DNA from: Chryseobacterium indologenes
GTDB lineage: Bacteria; Bacteroidota; Bacteroidia; Flavobacteriales; Weeksellaceae
Direction of reading: 5' to 3'
DNA: 64,000 nt
NCBI GenBank assembly: GCA_016025055.1
Contig: CP065590.1
Span: 3,534,001-3,598,000, forward strand
Part shown: positions 44,581 to 55,638 of the stretch, piece after piece
Position numbering within the stretch: the first letter of the stretch is position 1
Layout: each line of letters opens with the position of its first letter
Translations under genes and position numbers: made by a program
The notes under the pieces: generated by a model
Databases searched by the model: none
What the model saw: only the letters and a program-made list of their open reading frames with translations
What the model was told of the DNA's origin: nothing

Positions 44581-47500
44581 ATGAAAAAAATATATATACT
44601 AATTTTATTTTTATTTTGGATAAAAAATTTTTCCCAAAATAAGCCAATTCCATATACGCCAAATGTACAATCACCTGAAGCTTCGAGTATAGGGAAATTT
44701 GTAGACTATCCAGTGAATGTTTCTACAGGAATTCCAAAAATTGAAGTTCCTCTTTATGAAGTTACAAGTGGGGATTTAAGATTACCAATAAATCTTTCAT
44801 ATCATGCTAGTGGCATAAAGGTAAATCAAGAAGAATCCAATGTTGGCCTGGGCTGGACTTTAAATGCAGGAGGAGCCATTATCAGAAATGTTAAAGATGT
44901 TCCTGACGATTACAGTAATTTAGGTTTTTTATTTACAGGAAATAGCATCCCTCTTTTTAATGATATTGATAACTCTTCGGGGCCAGTTGGCATTACTGGA
45001 AATAATGATCTTTTGAAAAGTTATTATGGATATCTTAACTACATGTCAAATCATAAAGATACTTCTTCTGACATGTATACAATTAGTACAAATGTAGGAA
45101 TTTCAGGTGAGTTCTACATTGATAATAACTTAAAATTTGTTAGTGCTGAATTTGATCCAATAAATATTGATGCTAATTTACAACTTAATAAAATAGCTAT
45201 CAAAAATAATAAAGGTGTGCTTTATCGATTTGGACAAAGCTTCACAAATGAGGATGCATTTGATAAAATTAATAGTTATAGCGTTTCAATAGATGAAAGT
45301 GGTATGGATAATACACTATACTACTTGCCCTATACTTCTGCATGGTATTTAACAGAAATAATTTCTGCTGATCGTTCAGATACAATTCAAATTAAATATA
45401 AAAAAAATGGTAATTTTTCAACAATGTCTTTAGTTGAAAAACGTGCATATACAGGTACGGTGATAGGTGTCCCTGAAGAGCATAAAAATACATTTAATAA
45501 AATGGTCTCAAGTTATAGAATTGATAAAATTATTACTAAAGATGGACTAGTGCAATTTGATTACGCATTTGATAGACAAGATTGGGCAGGTACAGCCAAT
45601 GATCCGAGTAATCCTCCCAGATTAATTGGCTTAACCATAAAAACAAAAAATGAAAAGATTATAAAGAAAATAGTTCTGGATAATAATGATTATTTTAATC
45701 GTTTTGGATCTAGTTTATTGTATACGCAGCACTTAGATCAACCAATTCCTGCTCATCATTTAAAGAGTTTGAAATTAAATGGAGTTCAATTTATGGATAA
45801 AAACAATACTTTAATTGATAAATATGGATTTGAATATAATCAAACTCAACTTCCGAGTAAAAATTCAGGCTCAATTGATTTTTGGGGATATTATAATGGG
45901 AAAAATAATAATACACTTTTACCAACTACAAATCTAACAGTAGGATTCACTCCAGACTCTTTTTCATATCAAAAGAGAGACACTGATATTAACTTCATGA
46001 AGGCTGGCACACTTACTAAAGTTATCTATCCAACAGGGGGCTTTACTAATTATGAATATGAGCCTAATTATTTCTTGTCTTCGAAGCAAGAGCAAGGGCA
46101 ACAACTTTTGAATAAATCTTACAGTGTCTACGCTCTTAAAAGTAATGCAAAGTGTTCAGAGGATGTCAATTCACTAGTGACACAACCTCAGATTACTAAG
46201 GAATTTACCATAACAGATACTACAACAGGACCCATTAGTTTTAACGTTTATTTTTCCGATTATTATGGAGGTCCAACACCTCCTAAAGTTATTGTTAAGG
46301 TCGATGGATGGCAGAAGATTTTAACTCATGGTCCTACAGGATCAAATACATCACATTCGGAGTCTTTCTCATTTCCAGTTAACTACGGATCAGTAGTAAG
46401 AATAGAAGCATATATAAATTCAGCTACTGAACCATCAATGGGATCACCTTGTAAAAGTCCTTTCATTAATGTAGAAGCTAAGTACCAATATTATGGACAG
46501 GTACTTCCCGAAACAATTGTTCCCAAGCAAGCAGGTGGCTTACGAGTTAAAGCTATTTCTAGTTATGATAACAATAGTTCATTAGTTTTGAGGAAAAGCT
46601 ATGAATATGGATCAAAAAAAATAGGAGCAAATAACATTGGAATTGGAAAAATTTTAGCTAACCCATATGAACTTGAAAACTATTATTCGAATTATCAATT
46701 AAAACCTGTTCCTGGTTCGAATGGATGTGTTACAGACCATGTCGAAACAACCTGGTTATTTGCTAATCCGTTAGTTGAAATGGGTACCAATAATGGAAAC
46801 CCTGTTTATTATGATCAAGTAAATGAGTATATTGAATCAATAAATGGTAACATAAAAAATTTAGGAAAAACAGAATACTTTTATTCTTCTCAAGGAATTG
46901 ATGTTTTAACATCTGCCGATTACTTTAGAAGATATAATACTTTGATTTTTCCATTTTGGAAGAAAAGTAATTTAACGAAAAAAGTTGAATATAAATTAGA
47001 AAACAACCAATATAATCCAGTTTATTCTGAGGAATATATTTACAATGATCTTATAGTAAGCAAAATTCGTACATTAAATATTTTTGAGAAAGATTCTGAG
47101 TATTCGACTGCAATATGCGATGCCGGGCATATAATAGGTTATCATGGAAACAATCCAAACAGGTTTGTTTATTTCAATGATTATATCTCTGTTGGAAGAA
47201 GAGTATTAGATACTAAAATAATAAAACAATATTTATATAATAGTAACTCTCCACAGCCTATAACAACGATAGCCAAATATGAATATAGCAATCCACAACA
47301 TTATCAACTGACAAAGGAAATACAAACTTATTCAGATAACAAAATAAATGAAACCAATATTTCTTATAGTTATGAAAAAAACAACCAAAAGCTGATCAAT
47401 GCTAATATGGTGGCTATTCCTTTGGAAAAAACAATAGTAAAAAAACAAAATGCGGGCGATCCGGGAAAAATTATTTCAAAAACAGAAACAAGATATGATA

Positions 47501-48003
47501 ATTCTTCAATGCTGCTTCCTACTTCTGTATTGTCATATGATCTTTTGAATCCAGATAGCTCTACAGCAGAAGTTACTTACGATCAATACGACTCCAAAGG
47601 CAACCTCCAGCAATACACCACCAAAGATGGCATTTCCACTGTAATCATCTGGGGATACAATCAAACCCAGCCTATTGCTAAAATAGAAAATGCAAAATTA
47701 GCAGATATCGGGCAATCTTTTATCACGGCTATTGTCAATGCGTCCAATACGGATGCAGTAGCAGGAGCTAACAACAATGAAACAGACTTATTAAATGCCT
47801 TTAATACATTCAGAGGACAGCTATCGGGTTATAAGATTACTACATACAGTTATGACCCCCTGATTGGAGTTAGAAGTATCACTCCTCCGTCAGGCATCAG
47901 GGAGGTCTATGTTTATGATGCTGCCAACAGGCTCAAAGAAATCAGAGAAAACAACCAGACCGGCAATTTATTAAAAGAATTTAAATACAACTACAAACAA
48001 TAA
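44581..48003 (+). CDS. Very large SpvB/RHS-like secreted protein
   Basis: An 1140-aa protein with a signal peptide (ending near FSQN) and the Bacteroidota SpvB/YD-type start (SPEASSIGKFVDYPVNVSTGIPKIEVPLYEV; LSYHASGIKVNQEESNVGLGWTLNAGG). It ends in YD-repeat-like sequence (GVRSITPPSGIREVYVYDAANRLKEIRENNQTGN) but has no separate toxin domain. Most of it is clearly AT-rich, while the last part, from about 47570, is closer to the surrounding base composition, suggesting recombination within the gene. It probably forms part of an RHS-type shell with the large protein at 49268. Not annotated with function. Confidence 0.8.
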   Translation: MKKIYILILFLFWIKNFSQNKPIPYTPNVQSPEASSIGKFVDYPVNVSTGIPKIEVPLYEVTSGDLRLPINLSYHASGIKVNQEESNVGLGWTLNAGGAIIRNVKDVPDDYSNLGFLFTGNSIPLFNDIDNSSGPVGITGNNDLLKSYYGYLNYMSNHKDTSSDMYTISTNVGISGEFYIDNNLKFVSAEFDPINIDANLQLNKIAIKNNKGVLYRFGQSFTNEDAFDKINSYSVSIDESGMDNTLYYLPYTSAWYLTEIISADRSDTIQIKYKKNGNFSTMSLVEKRAYTGTVIGVPEEHKNTFNKMVSSYRIDKIITKDGLVQFDYAFDRQDWAGTANDPSNPPRLIGLTIKTKNEKIIKKIVLDNNDYFNRFGSSLLYTQHLDQPIPAHHLKSLKLNGVQFMDKNNTLIDKYGFEYNQTQLPSKNSGSIDFWGYYNGKNNNTLLPTTNLTVGFTPDSFSYQKRDTDINFMKAGTLTKVIYPTGGFTNYEYEPNYFLSSKQEQGQQLLNKSYSVYALKSNAKCSEDVNSLVTQPQITKEFTITDTTTGPISFNVYFSDYYGGPTPPKVIVKVDGWQKILTHGPTGSNTSHSESFSFPVNYGSVVRIEAYINSATEPSMGSPCKSPFINVEAKYQYYGQVLPETIVPKQAGGLRVKAISSYDNNSSLVLRKSYEYGSKKIGANNIGIGKILANPYELENYYSNYQLKPVPGSNGCVTDHVETTWLFANPLVEMGTNNGNPVYYDQVNEYIESINGNIKNLGKTEYFYSSQGIDVLTSADYFRRYNTLIFPFWKKSNLTKKVEYKLENNQYNPVYSEEYIYNDLIVSKIRTLNIFEKDSEYSTAICDAGHIIGYHGNNPNRFVYFNDYISVGRRVLDTKIIKQYLYNSNSPQPITTIAKYEYSNPQHYQLTKEIQTYSDNKINETNISYSYEKNNQKLINANMVAIPLEKTIVKKQNAGDPGKIISKTETRYDNSSMLLPTSVLSYDLLNPDSSTAEVTYDQYDSKGNLQQYTTKDGISTVIIWGYNQTQPIAKIENAKLADIGQSFITAIVNASNTDAVAGANNNETDLLNAFNTFRGQLSGYKITTYSYDPLIGVRSITPPSGIREVYVYDAANRLKEIRENNQTGNLLKEFKYNYKQ

Positions 48004-48014
48004 AAACAGAAATT

Positions 48015-49262
48015 ATGAAAAAAACATGTTTAACAATCGCATTACTATTAGCTTCTATCACTTACGCACAGGAAATAGCCTTTGATAAATTATTCAGCAA
48101 TTCAGATGCTGCCAACTATTCTATAGGACACTATCCTGTATCCGGCACTGATGGGCTGAAAATTAGATGGTATGGGGGGATAAGGCTGGAAACGGAATCC
48201 GGGACAGGAATTCAGATCATGAAAGATGGAAATGTAGGAATTGGAACGAATGATCCACAGTCCCATTTGGAAGTGGCTAATGTTAATGGGGGTAAAATCA
48301 CCATATCTACCAAAGGATCGAGTGCTTCTTCAGCTAACCCCAAATATCCAACCCTGGAGTTTGCAGGATATCAGAATTCTCTTAAAGCGAGAATTACCGC
48401 GACTGAAGAAACCGGAAATAAATACGGATCAAAATTTTCCATTTTAGTCAATGATAACACTGGTGCGACCAATCTGGTGGAAAGACTTTCCATCATACAG
48501 GATGGAAAAGTGGGAATCGGAACCTCTGCACCCGTCGAGAGGCTTGACGTTTCCGGAAATATTATCACCGGGGCCAGCAGTTCTACAGAAGGGATTAATG
48601 CTTTTGCGATACGATATGAAGATGGTTCATTAAGCAACTGGGGAGCCTTGCGAAGCTCGGCCTCTACCTATATGAGTTTTGGAGTTAAAGCCAATCCATC
48701 CAATTTAGGTTGGTTATCCAGTAATGGAACCTTAAACTTTGTAAAAGCCGCTGTTACTTTAGACAATGAAGGATTTAAATTCATAGCCTCTCCTGCTCAG
48801 CAAATCCCATTGAATTCCCCTGTAAACATGACTGAACTTTTGAAAATTTCTACGAACGGTAATGCTTCATTAATAGGAAAACTGGAAGCCAAAGAAATTA
48901 AAATCACCCATACCCCAACTGCTGATTTTGTCTTTGAAAGCACCTATGATCTTCCTAAATTAGAAGAGGTAGAGAAACACATCAAAGAGAAAAAACATTT
49001 ACCGGAAATTGCCTCTGCCAAAACCATGGAAAAAGAAGGGGTAAATATCGGAAGCTTCCAGATTCAGCTATTACAAAAAGTAGAAGAACTGACATTGTAC
49101 AGTATTGATCAGAACAAACAACTGAAACAACTAAAAAGTCAGAACGAAAACCAACAACAAAGAATTGAGCAGCTGGAAGCAGAAAATACGGAACTTAAAC
49201 AATTACACCAGGAAGTAGAACAACTGAAAAAGCAATTTCTTACCCTTAAATCCACCCACTAA
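48015..49262 (+). CDS. Fibre-like secreted protein with C-terminal coiled coil
   Basis: A 415-aa protein with a signal peptide (ITYAQ). It has tail-fibre-like repeats (GNVGIGTNDPQSHLEV; GKVGIGTSAPVERLDV) and a C-terminal region (LPEIASAKTMEKEGVNIGSF, then a long Lys/Gln/Leu-rich coiled coil) as in many Bacteroidota fibre proteins near phage-tail-like or RHS loci. It lies between the two large RHS-type genes (11 and 5 bases), so it should work with them. Confidence 0.75.
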   Translation: MKKTCLTIALLLASITYAQEIAFDKLFSNSDAANYSIGHYPVSGTDGLKIRWYGGIRLETESGTGIQIMKDGNVGIGTNDPQSHLEVANVNGGKITISTKGSSASSANPKYPTLEFAGYQNSLKARITATEETGNKYGSKFSILVNDNTGATNLVERLSIIQDGKVGIGTSAPVERLDVSGNIITGASSSTEGINAFAIRYEDGSLSNWGALRSSASTYMSFGVKANPSNLGWLSSNGTLNFVKAAVTLDNEGFKFIASPAQQIPLNSPVNMTELLKISTNGNASLIGKLEAKEIKITHTPTADFVFESTYDLPKLEEVEKHIKEKKHLPEIASAKTMEKEGVNIGSFQIQLLQKVEELTLYSIDQNKQLKQLKSQNENQQQRIEQLEAENTELKQLHQEVEQLKKQFLTLKSTH

Positions 49263-49267
49263 TCACC

Positions 49268-52200
49268 ATGAATAAAAAAATAGGCATAATCCTCTTATTG
49301 GCGGGAACGGTGATGCACTATGGGCAGATTGTTCTCAATGTCCCACCGGCTCCCAATACGGAGGTATCGAATCCCCAGAGCATACGCCTGCTTCCGGGAT
49401 TCACGTTTAGCTCCAGCAATGGGACGTTCAGGGGATATCTGGGAGCTCCGGATAACTCAGGAAACAATCCCTATGTTCCTGTGGTGGTAGACCCGTCTAC
49501 CAATATCGCGAACACTGAAAATTATATTTATACCCGGCAATACCTTGCTCCTACCACAACTTTAAATCCTTCACTCCCACAGATACAGGGGATACAGTTT
49601 TTTGACGGGTTGGGAAGACCCAAACAGACTATAAGTATCAAATCTACCCCTGCCGGGAAAGATCTGGTAACCACCATTCCTTATGACAGTTTCGGTCGTC
49701 AGGTAGATTCGTGGCTTCCGGTACCGATGGCTTCTCAAAACGGGAATATCCAGACAGGAGTGGAAGGCAGTGCCACTGCTTATTATCAGGCCAATGGGAT
49801 TAATGATGCTTTCCCTTTTACCCATAAAAATCTGGAAAATTCTCCTCTTGACAGGGTTTTAAACGTTAAAAATCCGGGTTCCGACTGGCAAAATAAGCCG
49901 GTAAATTTTGGCTACGATGCCAATACCGTGGCAGATGGGGTAAGAAAATTTACCACCACAACGACCTGGGTGGAAGGAGCCACAAAATCTGATTTGGGAG
50001 AAAACTGGCTGTATACCGACGGGCAGCTTTATAAAAATACGGTCACTGATGAAGACGGCAACAAAACTATAGAGTTTAAAAATGGTCAGGGACAAACCAT
50101 TATGGTGAAAAAAGAAGATGGCAGCAGCACTTATTATGTGTATAATGAATACGACCAGCTTGCCTTTGTGTTGCCTCCATTAGCCGGTATAAGGGGAGAT
50201 ATTGTGACCAATACGACCAAACATGATGAACTCTGCTATCAATACCGTTACGACGGAAGAGGAAGGCTGGTAGAAAAGAAACTTCCGGGAAAAGGCTGGG
50301 AGTATATGGTCTATGATAAACAGGACAGACTGGTAGGTACTCAGGATGCGAATTTAAAAGTAAAAGGTCAATGGATCTATACCAAATACGACCAGTTCGG
50401 AAGGGTGGCCATTATCGGCATCAGTACGGGAAGTGGCAGAGTAACGGAGCAGTCATTGGCAGATCTTCAGGGATCTAATTTTGTTACACGGCTTTCTACT
50501 CCTCTTTTCAACAGACAGGGAATGGATGTGTACTACGGTAATCCCGAAGGAACGTATCCAAAATCTCCAACCTGGGTCACTCTGTTATCTTTGAATTATT
50601 ATGATTCTTATCCGGGATATAGTTTCAATCCTCCTTTTCCATCCACGATCCAGGGAGTGCCAACGTTAACTGCAACACCTTCTTCAGACGGACGAAGCAC
50701 CAACGGACTTCCTCTTGTCAGCCTGGTGAAGAATATTGAAGATGATAACTGGACGAAGAACTTTACCTATTACGATCAGAAAGGAAGAGCCATAGGAGGT
50801 TATTCCATCAATCATTTAGGCGGATATACCAAAACAGAAAGTCTGCTGAAATTCTCAGGAAAACCTGAGTATACTCTTACTTTCCACAAAAGGACTCAAA
50901 ACGATGCTGAAATCAACATCAAAGAATCTTTTGAATATGACCATCAGGAAAGGGTGGTAAGACACTGGCACCAGGTGAACGGAGCAAATAAGGAACTTCT
51001 TGCAGAGAATGTATACAACGAATTGGGACAACTCCAGACCAAAAATGTAGGAAACACCACCGGCAGCCCGCTGCAAAGTGTAAACTACCAATACAACATA
51101 CGGGGCTGGATGACCAAAATCAATGATCCGGGTAACCTGCTTAATAAGCTTTTTGCCTATGAGCTGAGATACAACAACCCGAATTCCCAATACAGCGGAA
51201 CAGCCAGATACAACGGAAACATCTCCCAGACCACATGGATCACCCAAAACGATGCGGTGTTAAGGAATTATTCTTACCAGTATGATGGACTGAACCGGCT
51301 GATAGAAGGACGTTTATGGGATGCCATGAACCTGGACAGAGGAGAATACACGGAAAATCTGACCTACGATCTCAATGGGAATATAGGCACTCTAAAACGA
51401 AAAGGAAGACAATTCCCGGGATACACAGCTCCGGAAAATATGGATGATCTGGCCTATGTTTACTCAGGAAACCGATTAACCAAAGTGGATGATCTGTCTC
51501 TAAACCCTTCAGGATATCCTATCGGAGGTAAAGCCTTTGGGTATGATGGCAACGGAAATATGACCGTGCAGGAAGATAAGGGCCTTAGCATTGCTTATAA
51601 CTACCTGAACCTGCCTCAAAATATTGTTTCCTCACAAGGTAACACCTCATATCTTTACAGTGCTGATGGAACCAAAGTGAAAAAGACAGCAGGAAGCAAG
51701 GTCGTAGATTACCTGAACGGTTTCCAATATGAGAATAGTACATTACAATTCTTCCCGACTTCAGAAGGCTACTTTGATGTTGTGAAAAATAAGTATATTT
51801 ACAACTATACAGATCATCTGGGAAATGTACGTTTAAGTTACATGAACAGCGGATCTGGAGTAGAGATCATTGAGGAAAGCAATTATTACCCGTTTGGGTT
51901 AAAGCATGAAGGGTATAATACTTCGGTTGGAAATGCTGCGTATCAGTACAAGTACAATGGCAAGGAGTTACAAGAGACTGGGATGTATGATTATGGAGCA
52001 AGGTTTTATATGCCGGATATTGGAAGATGGGGGGGGGGTAGACCCTAAAGCAGAATTAATGCGCCGTTGGTCGCCGTACAATTATGCATTTGATAATCCT
52101 ATACGATTTATAGATCCAGATGGAAGAGCTCCTCTTGATGATCACTTTAATAAATATGGTCGTTATATTGGAAAAGATAGTAAAAAAACGAACAATGTTA

Positions 52201-52856
52201 TTATTCACACTAATAGTTCTGCAACAAAGCTTGCTCAATTAAATGGTGACAAAGGAGTTAAATTATCACAATTAGACTATAGTAGTAAAGGAACGACTAG
52301 AGCAGTATCAAATGTATTAGCATATTATGCTGGACAAAAAGGATTTTCAGGGTATTATGGTGTAAGTGGAAAGATTAAAGGCGCGGATACTGGAGCTATT
52401 ATATCCAGAGCTACCGGAACTGTATATTATAACATCAAACATTTACAAAAAGGAAGTTATGATAATTTGTATAATCTAAGAAATACTTTAGATCATGAAG
52501 CTGGAGCCGGCGGACATAAAAATGAAAACCCAAATGGGAAATATACATATCTTGACCATGCAAAAGTTTATTTAGGACAAGCTAAAACTTCAGATTATGG
52601 AAATTCTACTGAAAATAATCAGAATTCTGTTGCTTTTGGTTTTGCACAAAGGTTATGGAATGCTTATAAAAGAGATGAAGTAACGTGGCAAGGTATGGAT
52701 CCATATATTTCAGATTTTAATAACAATAATAAAGGAGGTGTATCTATATCTACCATTGGAGGATATGAAGGGGAGCCAATGGAGGTAGTTATACAAAACG
52801 GAACGAAACAATTTAAACAGCAACCAGTAGAACTAATGAAAAATCCAAATGATTAA
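49268..52856 (+). CDS. DUF6443 / RHS repeat-associated core protein with variable C-terminal tip, frameshifted at a G tract
   Basis: About 1195 aa when one G is removed from the ten-G run at 52029-52038; as read, the first frame stops at 52048 just before the tip. Signal peptide; DUF6443 N-terminus (TENYIYTRQYL...IQGIQFFDGLGRPKQTI); YD repeats; RHS core with NYYPFGLKHEGYN, YKYNGKELQETGMYDYGARFYMPDIGRW and, after the G run, VDPKAELMRRWSPYNYAFDNPIRFIDPDGR. The tip after residue 950 (to 52856) is AT-rich and unlike known toxins I can name; it has LDHEAGAGGHKNENP and YLDHAKVY, perhaps a metal site. It is followed, with an 8-base overlap, by a small lipoprotein gene, a toxin-immunity layout. Confidence 0.8.
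52029..52038 (+). repeat. Run of ten G at the RHS core/tip junction
   Basis: Ten consecutive G in an AT-rich genome, placed exactly where the conserved core ends. One G fewer keeps the core in frame with the tip. It may be a phase-variable tract that turns tip expression on and off, or a sequencing miscount. Confidence 0.75.
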
Positions 52857-53265
52857 AATTGTAATATATATATTTATTATAACATTTTTGGCAAGTTGTT
52901 CAAGCTCGAGTGATAAAATAAAAACTGTTATTTTGTATAATGACAGTATAGGTTATTGGAATTATGAGTGGCCAAGAGATAGAGCTGAATTTTATGGGTT
53001 TACTTTCAAGCTTTCAAAAGATGGTAAACTGTCAAAATACTCTTATTCTAAAGTTAAGAATAAAAGGTGGTTGTTTTCTGATGAAGGTATTGATCAAAGA
53101 TTAAAATGGGGTATTGCTGATGATTCTATATTCACATTGATGAATTACAACTCGCAAATTAAGGTTGTAAAATACAATAAAGATACGATTTGGCTTTATG
53201 ATAAAAAAAATAAGGAAAAGTCTATGCTAATTAAAGTTAAAGGAGAATTGAATATAGAGTATTAA
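52849..53265 (+). CDS. Small lipoprotein, candidate immunity protein
   Basis: A 138-aa protein with a lipoprotein signal (FLASCSSSS). I recognise no domain; it is charged, with aromatic and Lys-rich stretches. It overlaps the RHS tip gene by 8 bases and has the same AT-rich composition, so it was probably acquired together with the tip. An outer-leaflet or periplasmic immunity role is inferred, not shown. Confidence 0.65.
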   Translation: MIKIVIYIFIITFLASCSSSSDKIKTVILYNDSIGYWNYEWPRDRAEFYGFTFKLSKDGKLSKYSYSKVKNKRWLFSDEGIDQRLKWGIADDSIFTLMNYNSQIKVVKYNKDTIWLYDKKNKEKSMLIKVKGELNIEY

Positions 53266-53362
53266 ATATGTTAATATGTCATAGCTACCAAAATTAGGTA
53301 TTGTGCTTATGTGCTAGTATTTTAAGTGATTAGTTGGGAGTAGCGAAGGTGTTCTTTAAAAT

Positions 53363-53395
53363 CGCACGCTGCCACGCGAAAGGATTCACGCGGCA
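53363..53395 (+). repeat. REP-like GC-rich hairpin
   Basis: CGCACGCTGCCACGCG, then AAAGGATTCA, then CGCGGCA: an imperfect stem (one A-C mismatch) much richer in GC than its surroundings. It stands just upstream of a decayed REP-associated tyrosine transposase gene, the usual partner of such repeats. Confidence 0.5.
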
Positions 53396-53455
53396 TTTTA
53401 TTAGTAATTTTTTTAGACTAGCTCATTTTTATATCTTTATCTAAAACATATCGTG

Positions 53456-53760
53456 ATGAGTAGAAATTATAAATTCCATAATCCGGAAGAACTATATTTT
53501 GTAAGCTTTGCTGTAGTAGGTTGGCTTGATGTATTTATTAATGAATATAAAGAGCTTTTGTTGGAAAGTATAAGATTTTGCCAAAAACAAGAGATTTAGA
53601 AATTCATGCCTGGTAGATCATGTCCAGTCATGTACATTAGTTATCAGTCAGAAGATTAATTATATCCATCAAAAACCCGGTTGAAGCAGGTTTAGTTTTT
53701 CGTGCAGAAGCTTATAAATATAGCAGTGCGGTTGCTATATTAACAAGACCTAGATTTTAA
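53456..53760 (+). pseudogene. Decayed REP-associated tyrosine transposase (IS200-like)
   Basis: The start MSRNYKFHNPEELYFVSFAVVGWLDVF is the typical start of RAYT-type Y1 transposases of Bacteroidota. After about 40 codons the frame is lost (a five-A run where six are needed), then pieces matching HAW-IMSSHVHLVI and YIHQNPVEAGLVFRAEAYKYSSA appear in shifted frames with a stop codon and an internal deletion. It is not functional; the HUH motif (HVH) is present but out of frame. Confidence 0.75.
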
Positions 53761-53785
53761 ATCTAATATTTTAAATTTAATAAAT

Positions 53786-54116
53786 ATGAAAAAAAAGTAT
53801 AAGTTTAATTTTATTACCTTTTTTATTTTCTTGCCAAAATATTAGTAATGAAGATATATATGGAAAATATTCACCCATATCATACAAGAATACATGTGAC
53901 ACTTTAACGATTAACAGGGATGGGGTTTATAACAGAGTAATTTACAATATAAAAGGAAAGAAATTGTTGAATTACAATTCGAAATATAAATTAAAAGGTA
54001 ACACAATAGAGTTTAATGATTTTTATTTAAATTTTGATAAAGATTTAATTGCCTTTCCAGAAGATGTGAGGGATACTGATATGACCTATACTACTTTTTT
54101 TGAGAAAAAAGATTAG
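53786..54116 (+). pseudogene. Second small lipoprotein gene, frameshifted (possible orphan immunity gene)
   Basis: About 109 aa if one A is removed from the eight-A run at 53789-53796: it then begins MKKSISLILLPFLFSCQNIS (lipobox FSCQ) and runs open to TAG 54114-54116. As written, the frame from the ATG stops after 17 codons. It has no known domain; size, signal and charge resemble the neighbouring candidate immunity protein. It may be an orphan immunity gene left by an earlier tip. Confidence 0.5.
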
Positions 54117-54365
54117 TAAAAAGCAAAGTTAAGCAAAACGATTAAATCCGTTGCTATACAATGTTTTATAAAGAAGTAGTCTTTATTTGGAACTCGGTGT
54201 CTGATAGGTTTTGGGTTTGAAATGACAAAGTTAAGTTACTAATTCGTTACCGATTAATAGAGGTTCCTTATTAGTTTAAACGGTTATATTTCAGTGTTTT
54301 GCACTTATTTTTATATTTCCTTGTAACTCAATGTAAATTAATTTTAAACATTAAACATTTGAGTT

Positions 54366-55615
54366 ATGACGCAGACAAAAAAATCAACGTTCAAACTGCT
54401 TTTCTACTTGAAAAAGAACGAACTAAAAAAAATGGTAATGCTCCAATTATGGCACGTATTACCATTGACGGAACACCTAAAACTTTTGGGACAAAGTTAG
54501 AAATTGACCCTAGCAATTGGGATCTAAAATATGGAAGAGTTGAGGGCAAAAGCGCAACAGCTTTAAATATTAATAAAAAGTTGGATAACATACGTGGGCG
54601 TATCGACAAAATTTATGAAGATATGCTGAAACACGAGGGCTTTGCTACTTCCCAAAAAGTAAAGCTCTCATTCTTGGGTGTTGGTGTAATGGATGATGCA
54701 ATTCTAAAAGTCTTTAACGATAAAAATGAGGATTTTAAAAAATTGGTTGACAAGGAAGAACGTTCACAAAGCACCTACAACAAGTACATCACGGTTTATA
54801 ATCATCTTACCACTTTTATCAAAGAACGCTATCATCGTGATGATATGGCCTTTCGGGAATTGACTGGAGATTTTATTAGGGAATTCGATTTTTATCTTCG
54901 GTACGATTTACAATCTACACATAATACGGTTTGGGTTTACACGATGCCCGTACTAAGTCTGGTAGAATTGGCTATAAAAAAAGGTTTGATACGTGATAAT
55001 CCGTTTCAAGATTATGAAATTAATATGGAAGAAACCGACAGGGGTTATATTCTTAAAGAAGATGTAGAAAAACTGATGATGTGTGCACCGCCCCACCCAC
55101 GGTATGAGCTTGTAAAAGATCTTTTTATTTTCAGTTGTTTTACCGGACTTGCTTATGCGGATATTAAAAAACTAACAAGGAACAATATTCAGTCTTTCTT
55201 CGATGGCCATCAATGGATCATCAGCAGAAGAAAAAAATCAGATATTGCTTCTAATGTTCGGTTAATGGAAATCCCAAAACGTATCATAGAAAAATACCTC
55301 GGTAGCACTCGTAATGAGTTTATCTTTCCAGTTCCAACCAATGTAACCTGCAATACTCACATTGGCAAATTAATTGAAAAAGCTAAAATTATTACAGAAC
55401 AAAAAGTAACTTTTCACACCGCAAGACACACATTTGGAACGATGTTTTTGACAGAAGGTGTTCCCCTTGAAAGCCTTAGTAAAATGATGGGGCATAAAAA
55501 TATTTCTACTACACAGATTTATGCTAAAATTACCAGCCAAAAGATTAGTAAGGATATGGATTTGGTAGCTCCTAAATTTAAGGAGATTGAAGAAGCGTTT
55601 TTACAGGTTATATAG
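54366..55615 (+). CDS. Tyrosine-type recombinase/integrase of an integrative element, frameshifted
   Basis: About 416 aa from ATG 54366 (MTQTKKSTFKLLFYLKKNELKKNGNAPIM) once one A is added to the eight-A run at 54425-54432. A different N-terminus read from 54299 is out of family and false. Layout: arm-binding domain, SAM-like core-binding domain (residues 110-210), and a catalytic domain with HTARHTFGT (HxxR) and MMGHKNISTTQIYAKI (His, nucleophile Tyr). The first Arg region reads FSCFTGLAYADI, which lacks Arg, as known for CTnDOT-type integrases. It mobilises the element to its right; the attachment site was not found. Confidence 0.88.
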
Positions 55616-55638
55616 TTAATCACAATTTGATAATTACG

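Noticed and set aside
53456..53600. Functional transposase
   Set aside because: Only the first 40 codons are intact; later parts are in several frames with a stop codon and a deletion.
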